Shown here one piece after another: positions 16,752 to 25,678 of a DNA stretch of 49,404 nucleotides (the stretch's first letter is position 1; each line of letters opens with the position of its first letter). The position numbers and the translations under genes were made by a program. This stretch comes from an uncultured Hymenobacter sp. Lineage in GTDB: Bacteria; Bacteroidota; Bacteroidia; Cytophagales; Hymenobacteraceae. The stretch lies in NCBI GenBank assembly GCA_913776615.1, contig CAJYPK010000058.1, forward strand, positions 1-49,404. The letters are read 5' to 3'. Below the pieces are notes generated by a model. It worked only from the letters and a program-made list of their open reading frames with translations. It searched no databases and was not told the DNA's origin.

Positions 16752-16775
16752 CGCACCGTTTGGCTCGTCCGTTTT

Positions 16776-16816
16776 CCGCCCCCGTGGCTGGCCGTAGCGG
16801 CCGGCGGCGGGGGCGG
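16776..16816 (+). terminator. GC-rich hairpin after the T9SS remnant
   Basis: Outer stem CCGCCCCCG / CGGGGGCGG and inner stem GGCTGGCCG / CGGCCGGC. It lacks a T-run, so its termination strength is uncertain. It lies 25 bp after the stop at 16751. Confidence 0.5.
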
Positions 16817-16893
16817 CTTGGCGTTTGGCGGATACCGGAAGCAAGGCGGGTAGGCGCAGATAATTACCCTTAATTATCAAGCAATTACCAAAG

Positions 16894-16925
16894 CTGTCTA
16901 CACTTTGTCTACGCTCCTTTTTAGG
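16894..16925 (+). promoter_or_regulatory. Promoter-like block of the S74 adhesin gene
   Basis: CTGTCTACACTTTGTCTACG, then CTCCTTTTTAGG, lies about 100 bp upstream of the ATG at 17025. TACACTTTG is close to the TAnnTTTG -7 element with one extra base. The same block, with four differences, occurs at 21395-21427 ahead of the decayed paralogue, so it travels with this gene type. An AT-rich stretch (TTAATTATCAAGCAATTACC) lies just upstream. Confidence 0.55.
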
Positions 16926-17024
16926 CAGGCCGGGCGGCAGAGGCAGATTTTTGCGGAGCTTTTATTTTCCCCGGCTTACCTGGCCGGGCTGCTCTGCTAC
17001 CTCCCGCTTCGCTAGTCCTTATTT

Positions 17025-20000
17025 ATGCAAAAACGCTACTTCCCCGCCCTGCTGACGGGCCTGTTGCTGGCCACCGCCCCCCGCCTCGCCCAGGCCCAGA
17101 CCGGCGGCGTCGGCATCGGCACCACCACTCCGGCGGCCTCGGCGGCGCTGGAAATTCAAAGTACCAGCAAGGGCCTGCTGCCCCCGCGCCTGAGCCAGGC
17201 CCAGCGCGACGCCATTGCCAGCCCGGCTACGGGCCTGACCATCTACAACACGACTACCAACAAGCTCAACACCTGGAACGGCACGAGCTGGGATGCTGCC
17301 CTGAGCGCCACCGAGCAGCCCCTGAATGGCGGCGTCATCACGTTTTCCTTCACCGGGGGCGAGCAACAATACACCGTGCCGGCGGGGGTGCGGCAGCTGC
17401 TGGTAGACGCCCGGGGGGCCGAGGGCGGCAACTACCCGGGCGGGGCAGCGGGTGGCAAAGGGGCGCGGGTACAGGCTCTTCTGCCCGTGACCCCGGGGCA
17501 GATAATACGCCTGTACGTGGGCGGGGCGGGCAATGCCGGCAACTCCAACAATTATACGGCCTCCCCCCGCGGGGAGGGCGGCTGGAACGGCGGCGGGGCG
17601 GGAGGGGCGGGGCAGAGTTATCGCTACGGCGGCGGCGGCGGTGGGGCAACCGACATTCGCCTGGGCCCCGACCTGACCGACCGGGTGCTGGTGGCGGGCG
17701 GCGGTGGCGGGGCTGGCCCCAATGGCGGCAACGGTGGCAGTGGGGGCGTTCCCACCGGGGTCAACGGTGGGGGGGCAAGCGCCAGCGGTGGTATGGGGGG
17801 CGGCCTGGCAGCGGGAGGCAACTCCGGCGGGGCCCTGGGCCAGGGCGGCTTCTCGGATGGGGCGGGCGGCGGCGGCGGGGGCTACTACGGGGGTGGTGGG
17901 TACGGCCTCGGCGGTGGCAGCGGGGGCGGGGGTGGGGGCGGCTCGTCGCTGGTAAGCAGCGGCAGCAGTACCCTAACGGCCAACTATCAGGCTGGCAACG
18001 GCAGCATTACCCTGACCATTGCCCCGGGCTACCAAAGCCCCGCCCTCGACGGCAGCAACTTTGTGAACGTGCCCGGCGACAACCTGGGCAACCACACCGC
18101 CACCCAAAACCTGAACCTGGGCAGCAATACGCTGGTCGGCAACGGGGGCAGCGCCGGCTTGCGCGTCACCGCCGGGGGCGGCGTGGGCATTGGGGCCGAT
18201 AGTCCGGGCTACCCGCTCACGGTGCAGGCGAAGCTGGGCAACAGCGGCGTAGTAGGCTTCAATAGCGAAACGGGAGCCGACAAATACAATTTCAGCTTGC
18301 TGAACGGGGGCCTGAGCCTGGGCGAGAGTGGCGTGGCCAGCGGCCGGCTTTTCGTGCAGGACGGCGGCAACGTGGGCATTGGCACCACCAATCCGCAGGC
18401 CACGCTCGACGTGGCCGGCAGTACCCGCCTGACCGGCCTGGCGGGCACGGGGCTGCGTATGGTGACGGCCGACGCCAACGGGGTACTGAGTACGCTGGGC
18501 CTGCCAGCCGGCTCGCAGCAGCTGAGCATCAGCGGCAGCACCATCAGCCTGACCGGGGGCGGCAGCGTGACGGTGCCCGCCACGCCCGGCGACAACCTGG
18601 GCAACCACACCGCCACCCAGGCCCTGAACCTGGCGGGCTTCCCGCTGGTGAGTGGCGGCACCAGCGGCCTCGCCATCAGCAGCAGCGGCCAGGTGGGCGT
18701 GGGCGTGGCCGCTCCCACCCAGGCGCTCGACGTGAGCGGGGGCATCCTGGCCCGCGGTAGCAGTGCCATCAGTAACCAGGGCGCGCACCTGCACTGGAAC
18801 CGCAGCGGCGGCGAGGGCGAAACCTGGCTGCTCAACCAGCAGGGTGGTGGCCCCGGCGGCATCCGCTTCGGCAAGTCTGACCAGAGCAACAACGTGACGG
18901 AGTGGGCGCGGTTCGCGGACGACGGTCGCCTGGGCCTGGGCACGAGCAGCCCGGCTGCCTCGGCCCAGCTCGAGGTGAGCAGCACCACCAAGGGCTTCCT
19001 GCCGCCGCGCCTGAGCCAGCCCCAGCGCGATGCCATCGCCAGCCCGGCCCCGGGCCTGACGGTTTATAATACCACCACGGGCAAACTGAACGTGTGGAAC
19101 GGGACGAGCTGGGATGCCAGCCTGAATGCCAATGAGCAGCCCGCGCCCAGCACCGGCCCGGTGACCTTCGACACCCCGGGGCAATATACCTACACCGTGC
19201 CCGCCGGCGTGACGAGCCTGCAAATAGATGCCCAGGGAGCCCAGGGCGGTGACGCTTATAACAACGGCAGCAGTGGCCGGGGCGGGCGTGTACAAACCAC
19301 GCTTCGCGTCACCTCCGGAGAGGTGCTGCAATTGTTCGTGGGCGGGGCGGGCAACCAGAGCCGGTCAGGCGCGGGCGGCTACAACGGGGGTGGCAACGGG
19401 TACGACGTCTACGGCGGCGGCGGGGGCGGGGCCACCGACGTGCGGCGGGGCGGGGCCGCCCTGGCCAACCGCGTGGTGGTGGCGGGCGGCGGCGGCGGGG
19501 CCGCTTTTTCCGGCAGCGGCAACGGCGGCGCGGGCGGCGGCCTGGTGGGCGGCACTGGTCGCGGCGACTCTCCCGGCCAGGGCGGCAGCCAAAGTGCGGG
19601 CGGCGCGGGCGGCTCGAGTTATAGCAATGGCAGTCTGGGGCAGGGTGGCCCGGGCGACGGCTCGGCGGGCGGGGGCGGCGGCTACTACGGCGGGGGCGGC
19701 GGCGGCAACGGCAGCACCGGCTCCGGCGCTGGGGGCGGCGGTAGCTCCTACGTGACGGCCACGGGCAGCAACACCACCCACACCCAGGGCTACCGCAGCG
19801 GCAATGGCCTACTCATTCTCACCCCCGGCGTGGCTTACGCCGCGCCTGCGCTCGACGCCACCAACTTCGTGAACGTGCCCGGCGCCTGGGGCGTGAATGG
19901 TACCAGCTACTACTACAACGCCGGCAACGTGGGCATCGGCACGAGCAGCCCCACCCAGGCGCTGGACGTGCGGGGCAACCTGCGCCTGGGGGCCGACGGC

Positions 20001-21329
20001 GGGACCACGGGCACGGGCCAGGCCGTCGAGTTTGTGGGCCCGGGCCTGAACACCGACCCCGTGGGCCTGTACCGCGTGAATCCGGCCGCCGACCAGAGCG
20101 AGCTGCGCGTGGTGGTGGGCGACGCGGCCGACGCCAACGACAAGTTTGTGGTGGGCCGCACCTCGGCCAGCGCCGAGGGCGGCATCCCCACGGGCACCTT
20201 CACGCCCAGCTTCACCGTGCGCTCCGACGGCAACGTGGGCATCGGTACGGCTAGCCCCACGCAGGCACTGGACGTGGCCGGCGGCATCCTGGCCCGTAGC
20301 AACAGTGCCATCAGTACCCAAGGGGCCCACCTGCAATGGAACCGCTCTGGCGGCGGCGACGGGGCCACCTGGCTGCTCAACCAGCAGGGCCTGGGCCCGG
20401 GCGGCATCGTCTTCGGCAAGTCCGACCAGAGCAACGGCGTGACCGAGTGGGGCCGTTTCGACGCCAACGGCAACGTGGGCATCGGCACGAGCAGTCCCAT
20501 CGCCAGGCTGCACGTGAGCGGCAGCGCCTCGGCCACGCCCAGCGGCAGCAACACCTCCTACTTCTTCGCCTCCTCCGGCCTGCAAGGCCCCGGGGCACCC
20601 GGCGGCACCACGGCCCGGCCCACGGCGGCCTACTTCACCGGCGGGCAGCTCTGGGTGAATGATATTATCGTGGCCGGGGCCCTGAACACGACCTCTGACC
20701 GGCGCATCAAGCACGTTATCGGCCTCTCCGACCGCGCCGCCGACCTGGCCCTGCTCCAGCGCGTGCGCATCACCGACTACACCTACATCGACCAGCACGC
20801 CAATATCGACCAGGTGGTGAAGAAAGTCATTGCCCAGGAAGTGCAAGAGGTGCTGCCCGCCGCCGTCTCGCGCTCGACCCAGGCCATTCCGAACGTGTAT
20901 GCGGCGGCCACCAGCGTGCATTTTGCCAACGGCCAGGTGACCGTGACGCTGCCCAAGGCCCACGAGCTGCCGGCCGCCGGGGGGCGCCTGCGCTTCTACA
21001 CGCCCACCAACGAGAGCCTCGACCCGCAGGTGACGGTGGTGGACGCGCGCACCGTGCGCTTCGCCTCGGCCGAGGCCTACGCCGGCGGGCTGTTCGTGTA
21101 CGGCAAATACGTGGACGATTTCCTGAGCGTGGACTACAGCGCCCTGACCACGCTCAACGTGAGCGCCACCCAGGAGCTGGCCCGCCAGGTAGCCGAGCTA
21201 CGAAAGCAGAACGCGGCCCTCAAAGCCCAGGCTGCCGCCGACAAGGCCCAGGCCACGGCCGCCCTCGAAACCTTCGAGGCCCGGCTGCGGCGGCTGGAAG
21301 CGGCCACCAGCGGCCAGGCTCAGCGCTAG
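17025..21329 (+). CDS. Giant glycine-rich adhesin with C-terminal S74 intramolecular chaperone
   Basis: A 1434-residue secreted fibre-like protein. A signal peptide (MQKRYFPALLTGLLLATAPR, cleaved after AQA) is followed by two long, similar halves. Each opens with a 'GIGTTTPAASAALEIQSTSK...LPPRLSQ...RDAIASPA.GL..YNTTT.KLN.WNGTSWDA' block (about 29-93 and 637-705). Each block is followed by a beta strand region and a Gly-rich domain with GGGGGGATDIR and VLVAGGGGGAG (about 105-335 and 735-965), resembling the ALK/LTK-type glycine-rich fold. Between and after them are many 'GNVGIGTSSPTQALDV' tail-fibre-like repeats. The C-terminus holds TTSDRRIKHVIGLSDRAADL (near residue 1222), the hallmark of the peptidase S74 endosialidase-chaperone domain, which trimerises and often self-cleaves. 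It ends in a heptad coiled coil (LARQVAELRKQNAALKAQAA). Likely a trimeric surface fibre. Long minus-strand ORFs here are codon-bias artefacts. Confidence 0.88.
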   Translation: MQKRYFPALLTGLLLATAPRLAQAQTGGVGIGTTTPAASAALEIQSTSKGLLPPRLSQAQRDAIASPATGLTIYNTTTNKLNTWNGTSWDAALSATEQPLNGGVITFSFTGGEQQYTVPAGVRQLLVDARGAEGGNYPGGAAGGKGARVQALLPVTPGQIIRLYVGGAGNAGNSNNYTASPRGEGGWNGGGAGGAGQSYRYGGGGGGATDIRLGPDLTDRVLVAGGGGGAGPNGGNGGSGGVPTGVNGGGASASGGMGGGLAAGGNSGGALGQGGFSDGAGGGGGGYYGGGGYGLGGGSGGGGGGGSSLVSSGSSTLTANYQAGNGSITLTIAPGYQSPALDGSNFVNVPGDNLGNHTATQNLNLGSNTLVGNGGSAGLRVTAGGGVGIGADSPGYPLTVQAKLGNSGVVGFNSETGADKYNFSLLNGGLSLGESGVASGRLFVQDGGNVGIGTTNPQATLDVAGSTRLTGLAGTGLRMVTADANGVLSTLGLPAGSQQLSISGSTISLTGGGSVTVPATPGDNLGNHTATQALNLAGFPLVSGGTSGLAISSSGQVGVGVAAPTQALDVSGGILARGSSAISNQGAHLHWNRSGGEGETWLLNQQGGGPGGIRFGKSDQSNNVTEWARFADDGRLGLGTSSPAASAQLEVSSTTKGFLPPRLSQPQRDAIASPAPGLTVYNTTTGKLNVWNGTSWDASLNANEQPAPSTGPVTFDTPGQYTYTVPAGVTSLQIDAQGAQGGDAYNNGSSGRGGRVQTTLRVTSGEVLQLFVGGAGNQSRSGAGGYNGGGNGYDVYGGGGGGATDVRRGGAALANRVVVAGGGGGAAFSGSGNGGAGGGLVGGTGRGDSPGQGGSQSAGGAGGSSYSNGSLGQGGPGDGSAGGGGGYYGGGGGGNGSTGSGAGGGGSSYVTATGSNTTHTQGYRSGNGLLILTPGVAYAAPALDATNFVNVPGAWGVNGTSYYYNAGNVGIGTSSPTQALDVRGNLRLGADGGTTGTGQAVEFVGPGLNTDPVGLYRVNPAADQSELRVVVGDAADANDKFVVGRTSASAEGGIPTGTFTPSFTVRSDGNVGIGTASPTQALDVAGGILARSNSAISTQGAHLQWNRSGGGDGATWLLNQQGLGPGGIVFGKSDQSNGVTEWGRFDANGNVGIGTSSPIARLHVSGSASATPSGSNTSYFFASSGLQGPGAPGGTTARPTAAYFTGGQLWVNDIIVAGALNTTSDRRIKHVIGLSDRAADLALLQRVRITDYTYIDQHANIDQVVKKVIAQEVQEVLPAAVSRSTQAIPNVYAAATSVHFANGQVTVTLPKAHELPAAGGRLRFYTPTNESLDPQVTVVDARTVRFASAEAYAGGLFVYGKYVDDFLSVDYSALTTLNVSATQELARQVAELRKQNAALKAQAAADKAQATAALETFEARLRRLEAATSGQAQR

Positions 21330-21394
21330 CCGGGGCGCGCCACCGGAACCTGGCGCTTAAAATTAACTACTTGATTGACAATAAAAATTAAGAC

Positions 21395-21427
21395 CTGTCC
21401 ACACTTTGTCTACGCCCCCTTTTTAGG
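21395..21427 (+). promoter_or_regulatory. Duplicated promoter-like block upstream of the decayed paralogue
   Basis: CTGTCCACACTTTGTCTACG, then CCCCCTTTTTAGG, matches the block at 16894-16925. The interval 21330-21636 otherwise holds no gene. It begins with an AT-rich segment (TTAAAATTAACTACTTGATT) and ends in a GC-rich leader. Confidence 0.55.
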
Positions 21428-21636
21428 ATGAGCGGCCCGGGCGGGCGGAGGTTTGTCGGCCCGCTGGCCCGCCCCGCTGACCGTCCCTTTCTGAGCTACC
21501 AACAAACCTAGCACTGGCCCCACCCCCGGGGCCGGCGGCACGCCGGGGCCTGAGGTCAGCCCTCGGTCCTGGCGCTGCCGTCTTTATCCGGGCCGCGCCC
21601 GGCCTCTTTTTTCCCGCTTTCCCCTTCTGCCCTTTT

Positions 21637-22120
21637 ATTCAAAAAAACTACCTCCTGCTGGCCACCGCACCTGACCCAGGCCCAGACGACGGGCAGCGCG
21701 GGCATCGGCACCACCGCCCCCGACGCCTCGACCGCCCTCGACATCGTGAGCAGCACCAAGGGGGCGCTGCTGCCCCGCCTCACGCGGGCGCAGGTGGCGG
21801 CCATCGCCAGCGCGGCCACCGGCCTGCTCGTATTTCAGGCCGACGGCAAGCCCGGCTTTTGCTATAACCTGCCCGCCCGGCCGCGGCCGCCTGGCGGCGG
21901 CTGGGAGCGGGCGGGGCCGGCGGCACGGGCGACGACCTGGGCAACCACACTGCCACCCGGCCCTGTTTCCCGATTCCCCCTGCTCTGCTGGGCCGCTACG
22001 CTCACCCAAGCGCCGCCGAGCGCCCCCGTGCAGGTGCACGACGGACACCGCGGGCCACCTCGTCTTCGCCGCTGCTGGCCCCGACGGCGTAGCGACCCAC
22101 CCTTCTGCCCGACAACCGGT
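21637..22120 (+). pseudogene. Decayed 5' fragment of an S74-adhesin paralogue
   Basis: The sequence from 21637 aligns with the start of the gene at 17025, but the ATG is ATT and the signal peptide is shortened and frameshifted (NYLLLATAP then a shift before AQT). In the shifted frame it reads GSAGIGTTAPDASTALDIVS, then STKGALLPRLTRAQVAAIAS and GLLVFQADGKPGFCYNL, the same N-terminal block as in the intact gene. After about 21900 a second shift is seen, because GDDLGNHTAT, the counterpart of GDNLGNHTATQ, lies in another frame. Similarity then fades. No glycine-rich or S74 domain remains. It is a truncated duplicate or the scar of recombination between fibre genes. The following 22121-22408 shows no gene. 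Confidence 0.78.
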
Positions 22121-22408
22121 CACGGATGTGTCCTTGGTGCGTACCAGCCGCACTACCTTGCGCCTGGCCATGGAATAAGCCAGGCCGTGGCCAAGGCTAT
22201 TCTGTTGAAAATAATTCAAAAGCCTCTTCGCATGATAGTCGGCAAGCTTTTCGCTGAAAGCCAACGGGCCAGACGCAACCCCCAGCCGCCACGGCCAGTA
22301 TGATAGACCCGTTTTTTGCGGCATCTTTACCCCGAGCTTACCGGCCGCCGCCAGTTGCCCCGCCTGACTTACCCTTTGCAGGCTCCCATCTGTTTTTCGC
22401 CCTGCCCT

Positions 22409-24598
22409 ATGCCCGCCAGCTTAGCCCTGCTTCCGGTTTTCAACGTGCTGCCCGGGGCCTTCCTCCTGCTCACGCCCGACCTGATTATTGAGGCCGCCAG
22501 CGACGCTTACCTGGCCGTATCGCTACTGCCGCGCGAGCAGCTGATTGGCTCTTCCTTATTCGAGCTGTTTCCCGATAATCCCGAAGTACCCGAAATTCAC
22601 GGCGAGCGCAACCTGCGGGCGTCCTTTGCCCGGGTGCTGGCCACGGGCAAGCCCCACGAAATGGCCCAGCAGCGCTACGATGTGCCCGACCCCACCGCGC
22701 CCGGGCGGTTTCTGGAGCGCTACTGGCTTATCAACAACAGCGCCGTACTCGACGCGGCCGGCCGGGTGCAACACCTGCTGCACGCCGTGGTCGACGTGAC
22801 GGCCCAGGCCCAGGCCGAGGCCCGGCTCCGCGCCAGCGAGGCCCGCGAGCAGGCTGCCCGCGCCGAGGCCGAGCGCCAGCGCGGCGAGCTTCAGCGCATT
22901 TTTGAGCTGGCCCCGGTGGCCATCGCCGTGTACCGGGGGCCCAACTATGTAATTGAGCTGGCCAATTCGCTCGTGTGCGAGCTATGGGGCCGCACCCTGG
23001 CCCAGACCGTGGGCACTCCCCTGTTTGAGCTGCTGCCCGAGGTGGCGGGCATGGGCTACGAAGAGCTACTGGCGGGTGTGCTGGCTACCGGCACGCCCCA
23101 CGTAGCCCACGAGATGCCCTCCACCATCTTTCGCCGGGGCCGCCACGAAACCGTGTACTGGAACTTCGTGTACCTGCCCGTACCCGCCGAGGGCGACCGC
23201 CCGCCGGGCGTAATGGTAGTAGCTACCGAAGTAACCGACCAGGTGCTGGCCCGCGAGCAGGTGCAGCACCTCAATCGCCAGCTCGAAGCCCTCAATACGG
23301 CCCTGCATACCAGCAACGAGGAGCTGCTTGCCAACCAGGAGGAAGTGCTGCAAGTGCAGCAGCACCTGGAGCATCGCGTGGCCGAGCGCACCCAGCAGCT
23401 GGCCGTCGCCTTGCAGGAGGCCGAGCAGCAGCGGGCGCACGCGGCCAGCCAACAGCGGCTGCTCGACCGCATTCTGGGGCAGGTGCCGGCGGCCATTGCT
23501 GCGCTCAATGGTCCCGAGCACCGCTTCAGCTTTTTTAATGAGGGCTACCAGAAGATAGCGGGAGGTCGCACCCGGCTGGGACATACGGTGGCGGAGGTTT
23601 TTCCCGAAGTCATTTCCCAGGGATTTATCGACTTGCTCAACGGGGTGTACGCCACCGGCCGGCCGTGTGAGGGCCTGGCGATGCCCCTGCAGTTGTACGA
23701 CCCCACCACCAACCAAACGGCTCTTCGGTATATCGACTTCACCTACCAGCCGCTGACCGATTCGCAGGGTCACACCCAGGGCATCCTGGCCTTCATCGTC
23801 GAGGTTACGGATAAGGTGCTGGCCCGCCAGCAAGTGCAGCAACTCAACCAGGAGCTGGCGGCCATCAACGAGGAGCTGCGGGCCAGCAACGAGGAATTGA
23901 ACGCCGCCAACGCCCAGCTCACGCGCACCAACGTGGACCTGGACAACTTTGTGTACACGGCCTCGCACGACCTCAAATCGCCCATTGCCAACATCGAGGG
24001 CCTGCTGCTGGCCCTGCGCGAGCACCTGCCGAGCCCCACCCCGCCGGTACCCCGGCTGCTCGACCTGATGCAGGAGTCGACCGAGCGCTTCCGGCTTACC
24101 ATTGCCCAGCTCACCGATATTGCCCGCTTGCAGCAGGCCCATAGCCAGCCCGCCGAAGACGTGCAGCTCGCCGCCACCGTCGAGGCCGTACGCCTCGACC
24201 TAACGTCGCTCTTTACGACGGCCGGGGCTGCACTCACGGTGGAGGTCGCCCCCGACCTCCACGTGTCGTTTGCCCCCCAAAACCTGCGCAGCCTTATTTA
24301 CAACTTGCTCAGCAACGCTGTGAAGTACCGCGACCCGGCCCGCCCGGCCGCCGTGGCGCTACGCGCCGCGCGCGGTCCGGCGGGCGTAATCCTCACGGTG
24401 CAAGACAATGGCTTGGGCCTCAACGAAGCTCAGCAAGCCCAGCTGTTCGGTATTTTCCGACGGCTGCACGCCCACGTCGAAGGCTCAGGCATAGGGCTAT
24501 ACATGGTAAAGCGCATGGTGGAAAACGCAGGCGGCACTATTACCGTGGCGAGCCAGCTCGGCGTCGGCTCCACTTTTACCGTAGAGATACCCGGCTGA
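22409..24598 (+). CDS. Triple-PAS histidine kinase
   Basis: A 729-residue cytoplasmic sensor kinase. The ATG at 22409 (MPASLALLPVFNVLPGAFLL) is chosen because it lines up with the start of the related PAS protein at 27112 (both begin just ahead of an 'LFxxLPxxxLLLxPD' PAS). Three PAS domains are visible: about 10-135, 170-295 (ELAPVAIAVYRGPNYVIELA) and 365-490 (AIAALNGPEHRFSFFNEGYQ). They are linked by coiled coils with QVQHLNRQLEALN-type heptads. The kinase core has the H-box SHDLKSPIANIEGLLLALRE (His520), N-box SLIYNLLSNAVKYRD (near Asn636), G1 DNGLGL and G2 GSGIGLYMVKRMVENAGG. It has no membrane segment. The response regulator starts 37 bp downstream and is the natural partner. Confidence 0.93.
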   Translation: MPASLALLPVFNVLPGAFLLLTPDLIIEAASDAYLAVSLLPREQLIGSSLFELFPDNPEVPEIHGERNLRASFARVLATGKPHEMAQQRYDVPDPTAPGRFLERYWLINNSAVLDAAGRVQHLLHAVVDVTAQAQAEARLRASEAREQAARAEAERQRGELQRIFELAPVAIAVYRGPNYVIELANSLVCELWGRTLAQTVGTPLFELLPEVAGMGYEELLAGVLATGTPHVAHEMPSTIFRRGRHETVYWNFVYLPVPAEGDRPPGVMVVATEVTDQVLAREQVQHLNRQLEALNTALHTSNEELLANQEEVLQVQQHLEHRVAERTQQLAVALQEAEQQRAHAASQQRLLDRILGQVPAAIAALNGPEHRFSFFNEGYQKIAGGRTRLGHTVAEVFPEVISQGFIDLLNGVYATGRPCEGLAMPLQLYDPTTNQTALRYIDFTYQPLTDSQGHTQGILAFIVEVTDKVLARQQVQQLNQELAAINEELRASNEELNAANAQLTRTNVDLDNFVYTASHDLKSPIANIEGLLLALREHLPSPTPPVPRLLDLMQESTERFRLTIAQLTDIARLQQAHSQPAEDVQLAATVEAVRLDLTSLFTTAGAALTVEVAPDLHVSFAPQNLRSLIYNLLSNAVKYRDPARPAAVALRAARGPAGVILTVQDNGLGLNEAQQAQLFGIFRRLHAHVEGSGIGLYMVKRMVENAGGTITVASQLGVGSTFTVEIPG

Positions 24599-24635
24599 GG
24601 GCTCCGCACCCTCTTTCCCGCCACCTTCCCCTCCC

Positions 24636-25040
24636 ATGTCCAAGCTTTCCAGCGTACTCCTGGTCGATGACGATACGACCAACAATTTCTTGAATGAGCT
24701 GCTGCTCAAGCGCCTGGAGGTAACCGACCAGTTGTTAGTCGCCGAAAACGGTGCCCAGGCCCTGGATCTGCTCACCGAGCGCATCGCCGCCGCGACCGAG
24801 CTGCCCGCCCTCATTTTCCTCGACGTAAACATGCCCGTGATGAACGGCATTCAGTTTCTGGAAGCCTACCAGCAGCTCCCGCCCGCACAGCAACGCGCCA
24901 GCATCATCGTGATGCTGACCACGACGATGGACGGCCGCGACCTGGCTCGCATTCAGGAGCTACCCATCGCCGGGCTGGTGAGCAAGCCCCTGACCGAGGA
25001 GAAAGTCAATACGATTCTCCAGCTGCACTTTCAACGCTAG
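24636..25040 (+). CDS. CheY-like single-domain response regulator
   Basis: 134 residues forming just a receiver domain. It has the acidic pair Asp11/Asp12 in VLLVDDD, phospho-acceptor Asp63 in LIFLDVNMPVMNG, the switch Thr in VMLTTTMD and the conserved Lys117 in VSKPL. There is no output domain, so it acts through protein contacts, either as a phosphorelay intermediate or on a motility or other target. It lies 37 bp after the PAS histidine kinase in the same direction, so phosphotransfer from that kinase is the simplest assumption. Confidence 0.95.
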   Translation: MSKLSSVLLVDDDTTNNFLNELLLKRLEVTDQLLVAENGAQALDLLTERIAAATELPALIFLDVNMPVMNGIQFLEAYQQLPPAQQRASIIVMLTTTMDGRDLARIQELPIAGLVSKPLTEEKVNTILQLHFQR

Positions 25041-25049
25041 CCAACCGTG

Positions 25050-25211
25050 CTAGCGCAGGGCCTGGGCCGCCGGCTGGGCACCCGCCGGGCGGTTGTGATT
25101 GAGGAGGTACTGGTGCCGCCATATCACCCAGGTAAGACCTACGGCCGCCGTCACGATCAAGAGAATGTACACGACACGGTCTTGACGCAGAAGGATTTCG
25201 TTACGTTTCAT
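25050..25211 (-). CDS. Tiny single-pass membrane protein
   Basis: A 53-residue ORF on the minus strand beginning MKRNEILLRQDRVVYILLIV. A basic N-terminus is followed by one hydrophobic helix (VVYILLIVTAAVGLTWVIW) and a Pro/Ala-rich tail ending AAQALR. The Met-Lys start, the clean helix and the fit between the two flanking genes favour a real gene. It is convergent with the response regulator, with stops 9 bp apart. Function unknown. Confidence 0.6.
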   Translation of the reverse strand: MKRNEILLRQDRVVYILLIVTAAVGLTWVIWRHQYLLNHNRPAGAQPAAQALR

Positions 25212-25273
25212 AAGCAGCCGCGTAAGGATGGGCCCCGTCCTTAACGGCAGGCGGGGCCTGGCGGTTGCTGGCC

Positions 25274-25633
25274 TTAGTTGAGATCGAGGCTGCGTTGCAG
25301 GCCCAGCAGCACGGCGTCGATTTGATCGGCGTAAACATTGATCTGGTCGAGGCCTGCGCGGGCCTCCTCAATCTGGCCGCGCTGGTAGCGGGTAGTGAGC
25401 TCGCGGCCGGCGCGGAGCTGCTGCTGCAACAGGCGCTCGGCCTCCTGCACCTCGGGGCGGGCCCCGTGGTTGGGCTTGAGCACCGTATCGAGCCACTGCC
25501 CCAGCGGGCTTTCGTGGAGAGAAAAAAGTGTATCGTCGGCATCGCGCACCCCGTAGAGCACCGAGCGCAGCCGCGACTTGAACAACACCTGCTTGACGCG
25601 GGCCTGCTGAAAGTCGAAGGAAGAGAGGGCCAT
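25274..25633 (-). CDS. CZB-like helical protein lacking the zinc ligands
   Basis: 119 residues, all helical. The layout follows the chemoreceptor zinc-binding (CZB) domain: ARVKQVLFKSRLRSVLYG matches 'AxxxHxxWKxRLxxxIxG', ESPLGQWL matches 'CxLGxWL', PEVQEAERLLQQQLRAG matches the 'PExxxLxxxHxxxH' helix, and a final GQIEEARAGLDQIN is present. At the positions where CZB has three His and one Cys, this protein has Gln, Ser and other non-ligands, so zinc binding should be lost. It lies 45 bp downstream of the PAS-only gene on the same strand and is probably co-transcribed with it. The family call is inference from the pattern of conserved positions. Confidence 0.55.
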   Translation of the reverse strand: MALSSFDFQQARVKQVLFKSRLRSVLYGVRDADDTLFSLHESPLGQWLDTVLKPNHGARPEVQEAERLLQQQLRAGRELTTRYQRGQIEEARAGLDQINVYADQIDAVLLGLQRSLDLN

Positions 25634-25678
25634 GAGTGGACGACTAGCGGTTAAAATATTTACTTGTGGACAAGCTAT

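Noticed and set aside
17973..20963. Long minus-strand open frames inside the adhesin gene
   Set aside because: They consist of Ala/Gly/Arg/His-rich translations of the repeat DNA; the plus frame has a signal peptide, repeats and an S74 domain.
21746..22303. 185-codon frame as a functional gene
   Set aside because: It covers only a fragment of the adhesin N-terminal block and then leaves the homologous frame; the start lies inside the conserved block.
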